Source: CALEUX01 sp037439945 (GTDB lineage: Bacteria; Bacteroidota; Bacteroidia; Bacteroidales; Marinilabiliaceae). Taken from it: 16,657 nt of DNA. Shown in pieces: positions 6,081-13,407 of the stretch. Made by a program: the position numbers and the translations under genes. Every line of letters begins with the position of its first letter. Positions within the stretch are counted from its first letter, which is position 1. Under the pieces are notes generated by a model. That model was not told where the DNA came from and did not search any database. It saw only the letters and a program-made list of their open reading frames with translations. The DNA lies in NCBI GenBank assembly GCA_037439945.1, contig JBBIVA010000083.1:1-16657 (forward strand), read 5' to 3'.

Positions 6081-8456
6081 TCAAGGGTCGTTAATAGGAA
6101 TCCTTTCAGATGTGAAATCGGAATTAAACTTAATTAAGAACAAACCACTATTGTAATACCCTCCCCAATTTGAAAATCTCCTGAATTCAAAATTAAATTG
6201 AACCTCCTGATGGATAAAATCATTAAGGCAAATATCGAAATCATTTCCATAACGAAATAGTGCCGAAACAAAATAATTAGTAACATCATAGCCCCATATA
6301 CCATATCTGGAATAGCCGGATGTTGAAACTGAATTCTGGAAATATGGTGAAATTGCATGGGGTTCGGTATGAAACCATTTACGATATTTTCGAATGAAAT
6401 CGTTTGTTAATTTTTTGTTGTAATCGATTCCAAAGGAAGAAAAAACTGACCCGTTCAAATTATGTATATCCTCCGGGTCAATAGTTTGAAACCTAAGCCA
6501 ATCAGGCATTCCGAATAAAATCATATTGGCTTTTGTTTTCTCTTTAACACCAGAAAGAATAGGAATTATTTTAGATACCTCGGCTTCACGAACAGTTGGG
6601 ACCACTATAACATTTTTACCATCTTTATTAATTAAAAGTTGTAAATCGTTTAAATCGTCCCCTTTTGACCTGTATTCCACATATATTATATTTCTGTTTT
6701 TGTATGATTCAGCTTCTTTTTTGATTTGCGATGCCAATAGTCTGGCACCATTTTCAGCATCCGGCGGCCAAATAACAATGAGGTTAGCACCAGCAGATTG
6801 GCGAATTATTTCACCTGTCATCTTTTTATATAAAAGGCTGTCGGGTGTATTAATATGAAAAAGGTATGGATTATTCCTTAATTCAGGATTTGTATTTGAC
6901 ATTGGGTAAACAAGGGGGATTTTATATCTCCTGCTAAATTCTGATACTAAAGGCAGTTCGTGTGCCAGTGCAGGTCCGATTATTAAATCGGACTTTGCCA
7001 GGTACCTGTCATTCAAAACCCGCTTAAGCGCAAGGGTGTCCGGAGAAATATCAAAAACAGATAACTCCACACTGATGCCTTGCTTTTTTAATGTATCCAA
7101 AGCCAAAAGCATTCCGCTGTAAAATTCTGTAAAAACTCGGTTTCTGCTGGCCGATGCGGGAAGTATTCGTGCCATTTTTGAAGTATCCTGTTCTAATGTA
7201 AACCTTGTGGTTTCTTTTGCAGCGAAGGGAAATAACAAGGCCACTTTAATAGGATTCCTTGAATCAAAATGGGTTTCTGGTGCACAATTACCGGTTAATT
7301 CCACCAGAGGTTTAAGATCTTCTTTTATTGTATCGGTGGTTTGTTGTTGGGTAAGGGCGGTTGCGGTGCGCGATGCAAACCATGCATCTGTCGGAATACG
7401 AACAACAGTTCCCTTTTCAAGATTGTTAAAGTTAATTTTGGGGTTCAGCGTTTTAATTGTTTCCATGTCCACATGATATTCACGAGAAATACCATATAGG
7501 GTTTCTCTTCGCTTTACCTTATGGTTTGTAAACAAGCGTAAATTTTTGTCATGTAACTGATAAGATAAGTCGGATTCAACCTTATCTCGTGGAATTCTTA
7601 AAACATAGCCCGGTTTTAAATCATCCTGTGATACACCAGGGTTAGCTTCCTGAATTTTAACAATTTCTACCTGATATTGCCGGCTAATGGAATAGAAAGT
7701 CTGCCCTGGTAATATAGAATGGTATAAATATGATTCGCCCTGAATAAATTTTTGAGTCCCATCACTGGTAATTTTAACCATTATTTTGTCCTGGGCATTT
7801 TTTCTTGGAATTCTGACAACACTGCCAACTGCAAGGATACCAGTACGCAGGGCTGGATTTGCCCCAATTATTACATCAACTGTTGAATTATATTCCCGTG
7901 CTATTGCAAAAAGCGTTTCCTTTGATTCAACAGTATGATAAAAGTATGAATCAGAATGGTTAATTTCAGTTAAACCAGATGTATAATTATCAGCAATATT
8001 AACCGGAATTTTTAATATTGAACCCTCAATAAGTCCATCGCGGGTTCCGGGATTATTTTCATAAATAACATCAAGTGGAATATTATATTTCCGTGATATA
8101 AAGTACGCTGTATGGCCCTTCTCAACAGTATGGTACATATGTGTGGTGGTTCTGTTAAGTTCCTGAACCGTATTATTTCTTCCCTTTATTACCGGTATTC
8201 TAATTATTTGACCGATCCCCAGATTTTCGGTTAAATCATCATTGGCCTCTAAAATTTCATGTTGCGAAACTCCATAATTAATACTAATTCGATATAAGCC
8301 CTCTCCCCTTTGAACTACATGCAGGTAATATTCTTTTCCATTCAGCAGAATTTTAGGAGTTGCATCTATATTGATTTTTTCTTCCTGCGACTGGATTGAG
8401 GAGATATTCAGAAATGATAGGATTATTACTAAAATCAGATAACGGATTAAAAGCAT
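6081..8456 (-). CDS. exported protein with five LysM domains and a type 1 periplasmic-binding fold
   Basis: This 791-residue protein begins with a signal peptide (1-23, cleavage after IQSQ likely). Five LysM repeats follow at about 43-89, 106-152, 171-217, 243-289 and 310-355, each ending in a (I/L)xIP(V/R/T) strand. After a short linker, about 402-780 resembles the leucine-binding-protein/PBP1 fold, opening IKVALLFPF and including TEFYSGMLLALD and DLIIGPA. LysM domains bind N-acetylglucosamine-containing glycans, so the protein probably sits on peptidoglycan in the periplasm. The PBP1-like domain is often annotated as an amino-acid transporter component, but no permease or ATPase is nearby. 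A regulatory or scaffolding role like that of LpoA, which also has a PBP1 fold, is an inference only. A good promoter lies about 135 bp upstream. Confidence 0.87.
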   Translation of the reverse strand: MLLIRYLILVIILSFLNISSIQSQEEKINIDATPKILLNGKEYYLHVVQRGEGLYRISINYGVSQHEILEANDDLTENLGIGQIIRIPVIKGRNNTVQELNRTTTHMYHTVEKGHTAYFISRKYNIPLDVIYENNPGTRDGLIEGSILKIPVNIADNYTSGLTEINHSDSYFYHTVESKETLFAIAREYNSTVDVIIGANPALRTGILAVGSVVRIPRKNAQDKIMVKITSDGTQKFIQGESYLYHSILPGQTFYSISRQYQVEIVKIQEANPGVSQDDLKPGYVLRIPRDKVESDLSYQLHDKNLRLFTNHKVKRRETLYGISREYHVDMETIKTLNPKINFNNLEKGTVVRIPTDAWFASRTATALTQQQTTDTIKEDLKPLVELTGNCAPETHFDSRNPIKVALLFPFAAKETTRFTLEQDTSKMARILPASASRNRVFTEFYSGMLLALDTLKKQGISVELSVFDISPDTLALKRVLNDRYLAKSDLIIGPALAHELPLVSEFSRRYKIPLVYPMSNTNPELRNNPYLFHINTPDSLLYKKMTGEIIRQSAGANLIVIWPPDAENGARLLASQIKKEAESYKNRNIIYVEYRSKGDDLNDLQLLINKDGKNVIVVPTVREAEVSKIIPILSGVKEKTKANMILFGMPDWLRFQTIDPEDIHNLNGSVFSSFGIDYNKKLTNDFIRKYRKWFHTEPHAISPYFQNSVSTSGYSRYGIWGYDVTNYFVSALFRYGNDFDICLNDFIHQEVQFNFEFRRFSNWGGYYNSGLFLIKFNSDFTSERIPINDP

Positions 8457-8591
8457 GCCATTAAAATTAAAACCTAAAGATTTTGTGGTTTATAGTTTAA
8501 AGAATAACAAATAATTGAAATTCCCAAAAACATTTTTCAGTATAAACAATTGCCTAATTCTTAACAAAACTCATTACAACAAAACAGGTAC

Positions 8592-8619
8592 CAAAGATAT
8601 AATATTTATCCGGATGCAA
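8592..8619 (-). promoter_or_regulatory. Bacteroidota-type promoter for the LysM gene
   Basis: Read on the minus strand, TTG (8619-8617) is followed after 17 bp by TATCTTTG (8599-8592). This matches the Bacteroidota pattern of a TTG -33 element and a TAnnTTTG -7 element. Transcription would start near 8585, giving a leader of about 130 nt before the ATG at 8456. It is the best two-part promoter match noted in the window. Confidence 0.5.
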
Positions 8620-8706
8620 TTGTTTTGTTTGGCAATTTTAAAAACAGGGAGTGTACAAAATGGATTTGAATACCCTGAAAAATGAATTTTACTGGTTTAA
8701 ATAAAC

Positions 8707-8718
8707 TTCAAATTTGAA
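8707..8718. repeat. 12-bp perfect palindrome downstream of dnaA
   Basis: TTCAAATTTGAA is a perfect 12-bp dyad, 62 bp past the dnaA stop and upstream of the LysM-gene promoter. It could be an operator or a chance AT-rich palindrome. It is too weak to act as a terminator hairpin. Confidence 0.3.
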
Positions 8719-8779
8719 ATAAAGAAAAATTTGAGCCAAATATTCAAGATGAATTGCTTCGAAAATTTATAGTCCGGTT

Positions 8780-10210
8780 TCAGGTTTTCAATTGTGCTTC
8801 GATTTCGCGAATTTGATTTTTGAATTCCCTGTCGGTTTCCATCAGGTTTGATATGGTACGGCACGCATGTAAAACTGTAGCATGATCTTTTTTCCCAATT
8901 TTGGAACCAATTACCGATAATGATGAATTGGTTAGGTTTTTTGAAAAATACATTGCAATTTGACGGGCCTGAACTATTTCGCGTTTTCGGGTTCTGGACT
9001 GTAATGAATCTATTTCAAGTCCGTAATAATTACAAACAGTTTTCTGAATAAAATCAACTGACATTTCCCTTTGAGATTTACGCACTAATTTGTCAACAAC
9101 ACTTCGAGCGGTTTCTAAAGTTATTTCAGCCTTATTAAGGGTTGAAATTGCCAGCAACATTATTAAAGCGCCCTCAAGTTCACGGACATTATGGTTGATA
9201 TGTGAAGCAATATAGTGTATAACATCACCAGATACTGACATTCCGTCTTTGTAAATTTTGTGTTTTAAAATATCAACCCTGGTATTAAAATCCGGTGCCT
9301 TAAGATCAGCAGGTAAACCCCATTTAAACCTTGACAATAATCTTTCCTCCATCCCCTGCAAATCGGCCGGAGCCTGATCGGAAGTTAAAATCAACTGCTT
9401 CCCGGTTTGCTGCAAATGGTTAAATATATGAAAAAACGTATTTTGTGTACCTGTTTTTCCGGCAAATTCGTGTATATCGTCAACTATTAAAACATCAATA
9501 ACCTGATAAAAATTCAAAAAATCATTTTGTGTATTACACCTTACAGATTCGGTGTATTGCGTTTGAAACTTATTGGCACTAACGTAAAGTACTGTTTTCT
9601 CGGGAAAGTTTCTTTTAACCTCAACGCCAATTGCCTGAGATAAATGTGTTTTACCAAGCCCTGAATTCCCATAAATAAACAGTGGGTTGAAAGCTGTTTT
9701 CCCTGGTTTTTTTGCAACAGCTTCACTAGCTGCCCTTGCAAGACGGTTACAATCGCCTTCAACAAAATTTTCAAACGTATATTCAGGATTAAGCTGAGGA
9801 TCTATGTCGAGTTTTTTTATTCCGGGAATAACAAAAGGATTTTTTATTGATGTCTGATTATCATTATGCTGAGGTGATACAGCCCTGTTTCGCAGATCCG
9901 ATTTATTACCGGTGGGAAAATTAACTGTATATGGATCAGGATTTGAAGCCTTTCCCTTATCCATTACCACACTATATTCAAGTTTTGCCAATGGGCCGAT
10001 ATATTTACGCAAACTTTGGCTAACCAAATCAATAAATTGCTCCTCAATTATTTCATAAAAAAATAAACTGGGAACCTGAATGGTTAAAACATCTTTTTCT
10101 AATTTAAGGGGGATAATTGGCTCTATCCACGTTTGAAAAGAATTTGAATCAATTGAGGATTTAAATACCTTTAAACAATTACTCCAAACTTTGTTGTGAT
10201 CCAGTATCAT
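8780..10210 (-). CDS. dnaA: chromosomal replication initiator protein DnaA
   Basis: This 476-residue protein has the full DnaA layout. Domain I (about 1-80) opens with VWSNCLKVFKSSIDSNSFQTW. A variable domain II (about 85-140) follows. Domain III is an AAA+ ATPase with Walker A GNSGLGKT (181-188), Walker B VLIVDD (240-245) and a box VII arginine finger, probably R294 in LLSRFKWGL. Domain IV is a DNA-binding helix-turn-helix with the family signature ending KKDHATVLHACRTI (440-453). DnaA binds DnaA boxes at oriC and opens the duplex for helicase loading. Usual dnaA partners (dnaN, recF, gyrB, rpmH) are absent; its neighbours are envelope genes. The 304-bp upstream region has A-tracts and a small palindrome but no clear DnaA-box cluster. 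No exact TAnnTTTG promoter was found upstream. Confidence 0.97.
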   Translation of the reverse strand: MILDHNKVWSNCLKVFKSSIDSNSFQTWIEPIIPLKLEKDVLTIQVPSLFFYEIIEEQFIDLVSQSLRKYIGPLAKLEYSVVMDKGKASNPDPYTVNFPTGNKSDLRNRAVSPQHNDNQTSIKNPFVIPGIKKLDIDPQLNPEYTFENFVEGDCNRLARAASEAVAKKPGKTAFNPLFIYGNSGLGKTHLSQAIGVEVKRNFPEKTVLYVSANKFQTQYTESVRCNTQNDFLNFYQVIDVLIVDDIHEFAGKTGTQNTFFHIFNHLQQTGKQLILTSDQAPADLQGMEERLLSRFKWGLPADLKAPDFNTRVDILKHKIYKDGMSVSGDVIHYIASHINHNVRELEGALIMLLAISTLNKAEITLETARSVVDKLVRKSQREMSVDFIQKTVCNYYGLEIDSLQSRTRKREIVQARQIAMYFSKNLTNSSLSVIGSKIGKKDHATVLHACRTISNLMETDREFKNQIREIEAQLKT

Positions 10211-10514
10211 TTTATTGTACTCCCTGATAATATTATGTTAATTGAAATTTAACCCACATAGAAACAAAATTTGTGAAAAAAAAATTAAAAAAAAAATAGA
10301 AAAAGGCTTGATTTAATCAAAAAACATTAGATGACTAATTTTCAAAGTATTAATATAATTAACAATATAACCTTGATTTATAGCAATATAACAAAACCGT
10401 TATACTTTCGATAAGGCTATCCAAATCATTGTTTTATTGAACTTTGGTTGAAAAAAAAATAAAAAAAATCCGTTCGTCAAAAAATAAAAAACATATTTCT
10501 ATTTAACATTATAA
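10211..10514. other. AT-rich leader region upstream of dnaA
   Basis: This 304-bp gap between the MCE gene and dnaA holds no gene. It contains a long A-tract on the plus strand (about 10275-10304), further A/T runs at 10450-10497, and a 13-bp palindrome, TTGATTTAATCAA, at 10308-10320. One TGTGAAAAA at 10272-10280 fits the loose DnaA-box pattern TTWTNCACA on the minus strand. The T-rich run on the minus strand after the MCE stop may help termination, but no solid hairpin precedes it. Confidence 0.55.
10308..10320. promoter_or_regulatory. 13-bp palindrome upstream of dnaA
   Basis: TTGATT-T-AATCAA is a perfect dyad around one central base, about 98 bp upstream of the dnaA ATG and next to a long A-tract. 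It has the form of a regulator binding site, but the regulator is unknown. Confidence 0.3.
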
Positions 10515-11777
10515 TCAATTTTTGATCTTTATTTTTCGCAATGCACTTTTTAAATGTATAGGTTTTCCATCCTTGTAGGCAACTATTACTGCGCCCGGAA
10601 AAACAGAAAGAAGCCTATCGTTCAGTTTTAATGCGCCTGAATAGGAATTTGTCTCACCTACTGTATATATGTAATAATTACCATCATAATCTTCATATAC
10701 CGGTAAATCATCTAAAACTATTGAGTTTCTGATATCAAGAGGAACAGGTGATTGGGCAACTTTAATTTTAAAAACAATTCTTTTTACATCAGCCATAGAT
10801 TCATCAGTATCGACATAAATCCGGCGTCCAAGATTTACAGCCGAAAAATGCAAATAACGCTCAGGGTTATGACGTACATCAGCCAGTAAACGATCGAGAT
10901 TTGCAGCTGCATCCTGCATATTAAGATATAAGGTTTGGTCGGTAAGGAACATGCCAAGCGACCCATCTCCTTTTTTAGCTTTTTCTAATACCTGGTTCAA
11001 TGTATTCAGAGTTGAATCTGCCATTGCAATAACCCTGTGCATATTTACCTGGTTTAGATTGTAAGAAAACTCAGCCAGATTCGTGGTTATTGAATTCAGG
11101 TTGGCTTTTTGCATTTGCAACGTATTGGTAAAGTTTTCTATATTTTTTAAACTTTTTCCAAGTTCTCTGTCATCCTCAAATGCCCCGTTTAGCCTGGCTG
11201 ATATCAATGCCAGATTTTCCATGGTTAGGTAGAGATGATGGATACTATTCTCCAACCCTTTCTTGTTCTTCTCTGAAAATACTCTGCCTATATTGGTTAA
11301 AACGGTATCTAACTTAACCAGGAGCTTTTCAGTTTTTTCTTTAAGTGGTAAAACCTCCATGCTAACCTGGTCAACCAAATCGCCCATCACAGATGTTTTT
11401 AGGGTATCTCCCGCAATTATCACCCTGTTACCGGCATAATTAATTAACTGAATCCCTTTGGTTCCCATTAAATCCAGGCTATAAATCTGGGCTATGGAGT
11501 TATTGTACAGTACTATAGGTTGTGTTACTGAAAAAGAAACCAGAAAAACATCTTTTTGGGCTGGATGAATCCGTATATCACGAACCGTACCTACTTTAAA
11601 GCCTTTGTAAAAAATGGGACTTCCCTTTGTTAGTCCGTCAACCCGTCCATAAACGCCATAATAAAGATCACCTGGGAAAAAAATATTTGTTCCCTTTAAA
11701 AAGTTCAACCCCCAGATTAACATTACCAGGGTTACCAGTATTAAAACACCGGCTTTAACTTCTTTTCTTATTTTCAT
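10515..11777 (-). CDS. MCE/MlaD family protein with a C-terminal SPOR-like domain
   Basis: From the ATG at 11777 this is a 420-residue protein. An in-frame ATG at 11813 would add 12 residues, but MKIRKEVKAG is the usual Bacteroidota start. A single N-terminal membrane helix (about 8-27) precedes an MCE domain (about 37-115: GRVDGLTKGSPIFYKGFKVGT, then IYSLDLMGTKGI). A long helical region (about 140-300) follows, like other MlaD-type proteins that carry lipids between membranes. NPERYLHFS (304-312) resembles the point where most Bacteroidota homologues end. About 100 further residues follow: VFKIKVAQS, YYIYTVGETNSYSGA and AVIVAYKDGKPI. These closely parallel the C-terminus of the adjacent amidase and look like a SPOR-type domain, which binds denuded glycan strands. 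No mlaE or mlaF partner lies in the window. Confidence 0.87.
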   Translation of the reverse strand: MKIRKEVKAGVLILVTLVMLIWGLNFLKGTNIFFPGDLYYGVYGRVDGLTKGSPIFYKGFKVGTVRDIRIHPAQKDVFLVSFSVTQPIVLYNNSIAQIYSLDLMGTKGIQLINYAGNRVIIAGDTLKTSVMGDLVDQVSMEVLPLKEKTEKLLVKLDTVLTNIGRVFSEKNKKGLENSIHHLYLTMENLALISARLNGAFEDDRELGKSLKNIENFTNTLQMQKANLNSITTNLAEFSYNLNQVNMHRVIAMADSTLNTLNQVLEKAKKGDGSLGMFLTDQTLYLNMQDAAANLDRLLADVRHNPERYLHFSAVNLGRRIYVDTDESMADVKRIVFKIKVAQSPVPLDIRNSIVLDDLPVYEDYDGNYYIYTVGETNSYSGALKLNDRLLSVFPGAVIVAYKDGKPIHLKSALRKIKIKN

Positions 11778-11899
11778 GTAAATTACTATTAATATTTTTT
11801 TATCATGTGCCAAATTACACTGTTCTTAAAAAAATAAACTATGTGCTGCACTATGAAGGGAATTAAATTATTTTAAATTGGTCATTATTCAAACAATAT

Positions 11900-11922
11900 T
11901 TTTATCTTGGCCAAAGATAAAA
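11900..11922 (-). promoter_or_regulatory. candidate -7 promoter element inside a dyad upstream of the MCE gene
   Basis: TATCTTTG on the minus strand (11919-11912) matches TAnnTTTG and is identical to the -7 octamer of the LysM gene. It sits within a 9-bp perfect inverted repeat (TTTTATCTT at 11900-11908 and AAGATAAAA at 11914-11922) around a 5-bp centre. No -33 TTG is found at the usual distance. The dyad also follows the amidase stop by 50 bp but lacks a following U-run, so a terminator is less likely. Confidence 0.35.
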
Positions 11923-11972
11923 TAATTTAAAGGAAGGCAGAAAATTTAATTTTGTCAGCTTTATAATATAGG

Positions 11973-13133
11973 CTACCTTGCTTCCGAAACAGGAACTTTC
12001 TGTCCGTTTTTAAATGCAACAATAAAGCAGTCGGGGACCTTTTTTCTTACTTCTTTTAGTATGACAGTAATTTCATCATAACTACCCGCTAAGCCGGTGG
12101 TATATTTATATAAATTTCCTTCTTCAAAAACCCAAACATCATTAAATAACCCGAATGGCCCTGAATTTTCCTTAATTTTCTTTCCCGATGAGGCAACCTG
12201 AATCCTGAATTCAACCAAATCATTACTTCCAGGTTGGATACCAGTTACAGTTGGGAGTGTACCTACAGTTTCAGTTTTACTGTTATAATTAACTGATAAT
12301 TGTTGTGTATTTACAATTCCATTCCTTGCATCAAACCTTGTTTTATATTCTTTAATGGCCCTGTAAATTGCTGAGGCAAGATATACCTGCCCTTCCTCAG
12401 ATGCCATAAATTTTTCTTCATTCCGGTTACTTAAAAATCCTAATTCAATTAAAATTCCAGGCATTGCAGTCTTTCTAAGAACCAAAAAACCCGCCTGTTT
12501 AACTCCCCTGTTATGCCGGCCAACTCTCTTTTCGAACTGTTCCTGAACAATTGATGCAACATCAATACTTTGGTCCAGATAAACATTTTGCATAAGTTCA
12601 AAAATTATATACGACTCAGTTGAATTTGGGTCAAAGCCTTCATATTTTTTACTATAGTCATCTTCCAAAACAATTACGGAGTTCTCCTTTTTTGCAACAT
12701 CAAGGTTTTCCTGGGTACGGTGTAATCCAAGAACAAAGGTTTCGGCACCAAAAATTTTTGGGTTACTTATTGAGTTTGCATGAATTGAAACAAAAAGGTC
12801 GGCCTTTGCCCTGTTTGCAATTTCTGCCCTTTCATCCAGGGGAAGAAACTGGTCAGTTGAACGGGTATAAATTACTTTCACGCCAGGCATTTCCCTGGTT
12901 ATATATTCTCCAACTTTTAAAGTAACCGGCAACACAATATCTTTTTCCATTACAAACTTTCCAATTGCACCCGGATCCTTACCGCCATGGCCTGCATCAA
13001 GAACAACAGTTGTAAATGAAGCAGTCTTTTCCGATTGTGCCACTAATCTAAAACAAGATCCAAACAAAACCAGGAAAAAAACCGTTAAGGGTAACTTTTT
13101 CGGGAAATATTTTATTTTAATAATTATGTCCAT
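11973..13133 (-). CDS. N-acetylmuramoyl-L-alanine amidase (Amidase_3) with C-terminal SPOR-like domain
   Basis: This 386-residue secreted enzyme cleaves the bond between MurNAc and L-alanine in peptidoglycan. A signal peptide (about 1-33, cleaved near LVAQS) precedes an Amidase_3 catalytic domain (about 41-265). The zinc ligands are visible: H49 in DAGHGG, E63 in MEKDIVL and H118 in SIHAN. The catalytic glutamate is E230 in ILIELGF. An insertion at about 140-200 (LDVAKKENSVIVLEDDY and following) is common in amidases of this type and may form a regulatory helix. A linker leads to a SPOR-like domain (about 306-380: VEFRIQVASSGKKI, LYKYTTGLAGSY, CFIVAFKNGQKV), which would target septal or denuded peptidoglycan. 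The gene diverges from lptD and lies upstream of the MCE gene. Confidence 0.93.
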   Translation of the reverse strand: MDIIIKIKYFPKKLPLTVFFLVLFGSCFRLVAQSEKTASFTTVVLDAGHGGKDPGAIGKFVMEKDIVLPVTLKVGEYITREMPGVKVIYTRSTDQFLPLDERAEIANRAKADLFVSIHANSISNPKIFGAETFVLGLHRTQENLDVAKKENSVIVLEDDYSKKYEGFDPNSTESYIIFELMQNVYLDQSIDVASIVQEQFEKRVGRHNRGVKQAGFLVLRKTAMPGILIELGFLSNRNEEKFMASEEGQVYLASAIYRAIKEYKTRFDARNGIVNTQQLSVNYNSKTETVGTLPTVTGIQPGSNDLVEFRIQVASSGKKIKENSGPFGLFNDVWVFEEGNLYKYTTGLAGSYDEITVILKEVRKKVPDCFIVAFKNGQKVPVSEAR

Positions 13134-13287
13134 GGAGTCATGATATTAAAAAGCCAATAAATATTAATTGTAATGGGCAGTTAATAATAATGGCATGAAA
13201 ACTGTAAGGTTTTTTTCGAATTTCGGTAATGTAAATACCTTAATTTTATTATTTTAAAAACTATTAGGGGTTTTACACAAACCCTGC

Positions 13288-13295
13288 CAAAAATA
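13288..13295 (-). promoter_or_regulatory. possible -7 element for the amidase gene
   Basis: TATTTTTG on the minus strand (13295-13288) fits TAnnTTTG and would give a leader of about 150 nt. No -33 TTG is evident at 17-23 bp. A 6-bp hairpin (GGGTTT 13268-13273, AAACCC 13279-13284) lies close to the predicted start. Treat as tentative. Confidence 0.25.
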
Positions 13296-13372
13296 ATAAA
13301 TATCTTCCTGTTTGCCAGAAATCATAATAAAGTTTTATCCATCAGAAATATTTAATTGACCATTTTTTAGTT

Positions 13373-13380
13373 TATTTTTG
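13373..13380 (+). promoter_or_regulatory. -7 promoter element for lptD
   Basis: TATTTTTG matches TAnnTTTG exactly and lies 27 bp before the TTG start of lptD. The resulting leader of about 20 nt agrees with the start chosen for that gene. A TTG at 13356-13358 is 14 bp upstream, shorter than the usual 17-23 bp spacing. Confidence 0.4.
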
Positions 13381-13407
13381 TGGCCACCATAAAAAAGAAA
13401 CAGCACT

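Larger units (their letters stand above)
8457..8779. other. intergenic region between dnaA and the LysM gene
   Basis: This stretch of 323 bp holds no supported gene. It contains the promoter candidate for the LysM gene (8592-8619) and a 12-bp perfect palindrome, TTCAAATTTGAA, at 8707-8718, close behind the dnaA stop. A CAGGG/CCCTG pair around 8645-8679 has too long a loop to call a terminator. No convincing intrinsic terminator for dnaA is visible. Confidence 0.6.

Noticed and set aside
6081..8456. Amino-acid ABC transporter binding protein
   Set aside because: The fold is similar, but five LysM domains and the lack of permease or ATPase genes make ordinary uptake unlikely.
10211..10514. Chromosomal origin (oriC) upstream of dnaA
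   Set aside because: Only one loose DnaA-box match (10272-10280) was found and no exact TTATCCACA. In Bacteroidota the origin is not reliably next to dnaA, so A-tracts alone are not enough.
13268..13284. Terminator hairpin in the divergent region
   Set aside because: The stem is only 6 bp with a 5-base loop, no T-run follows on either strand, and no gene ends there.
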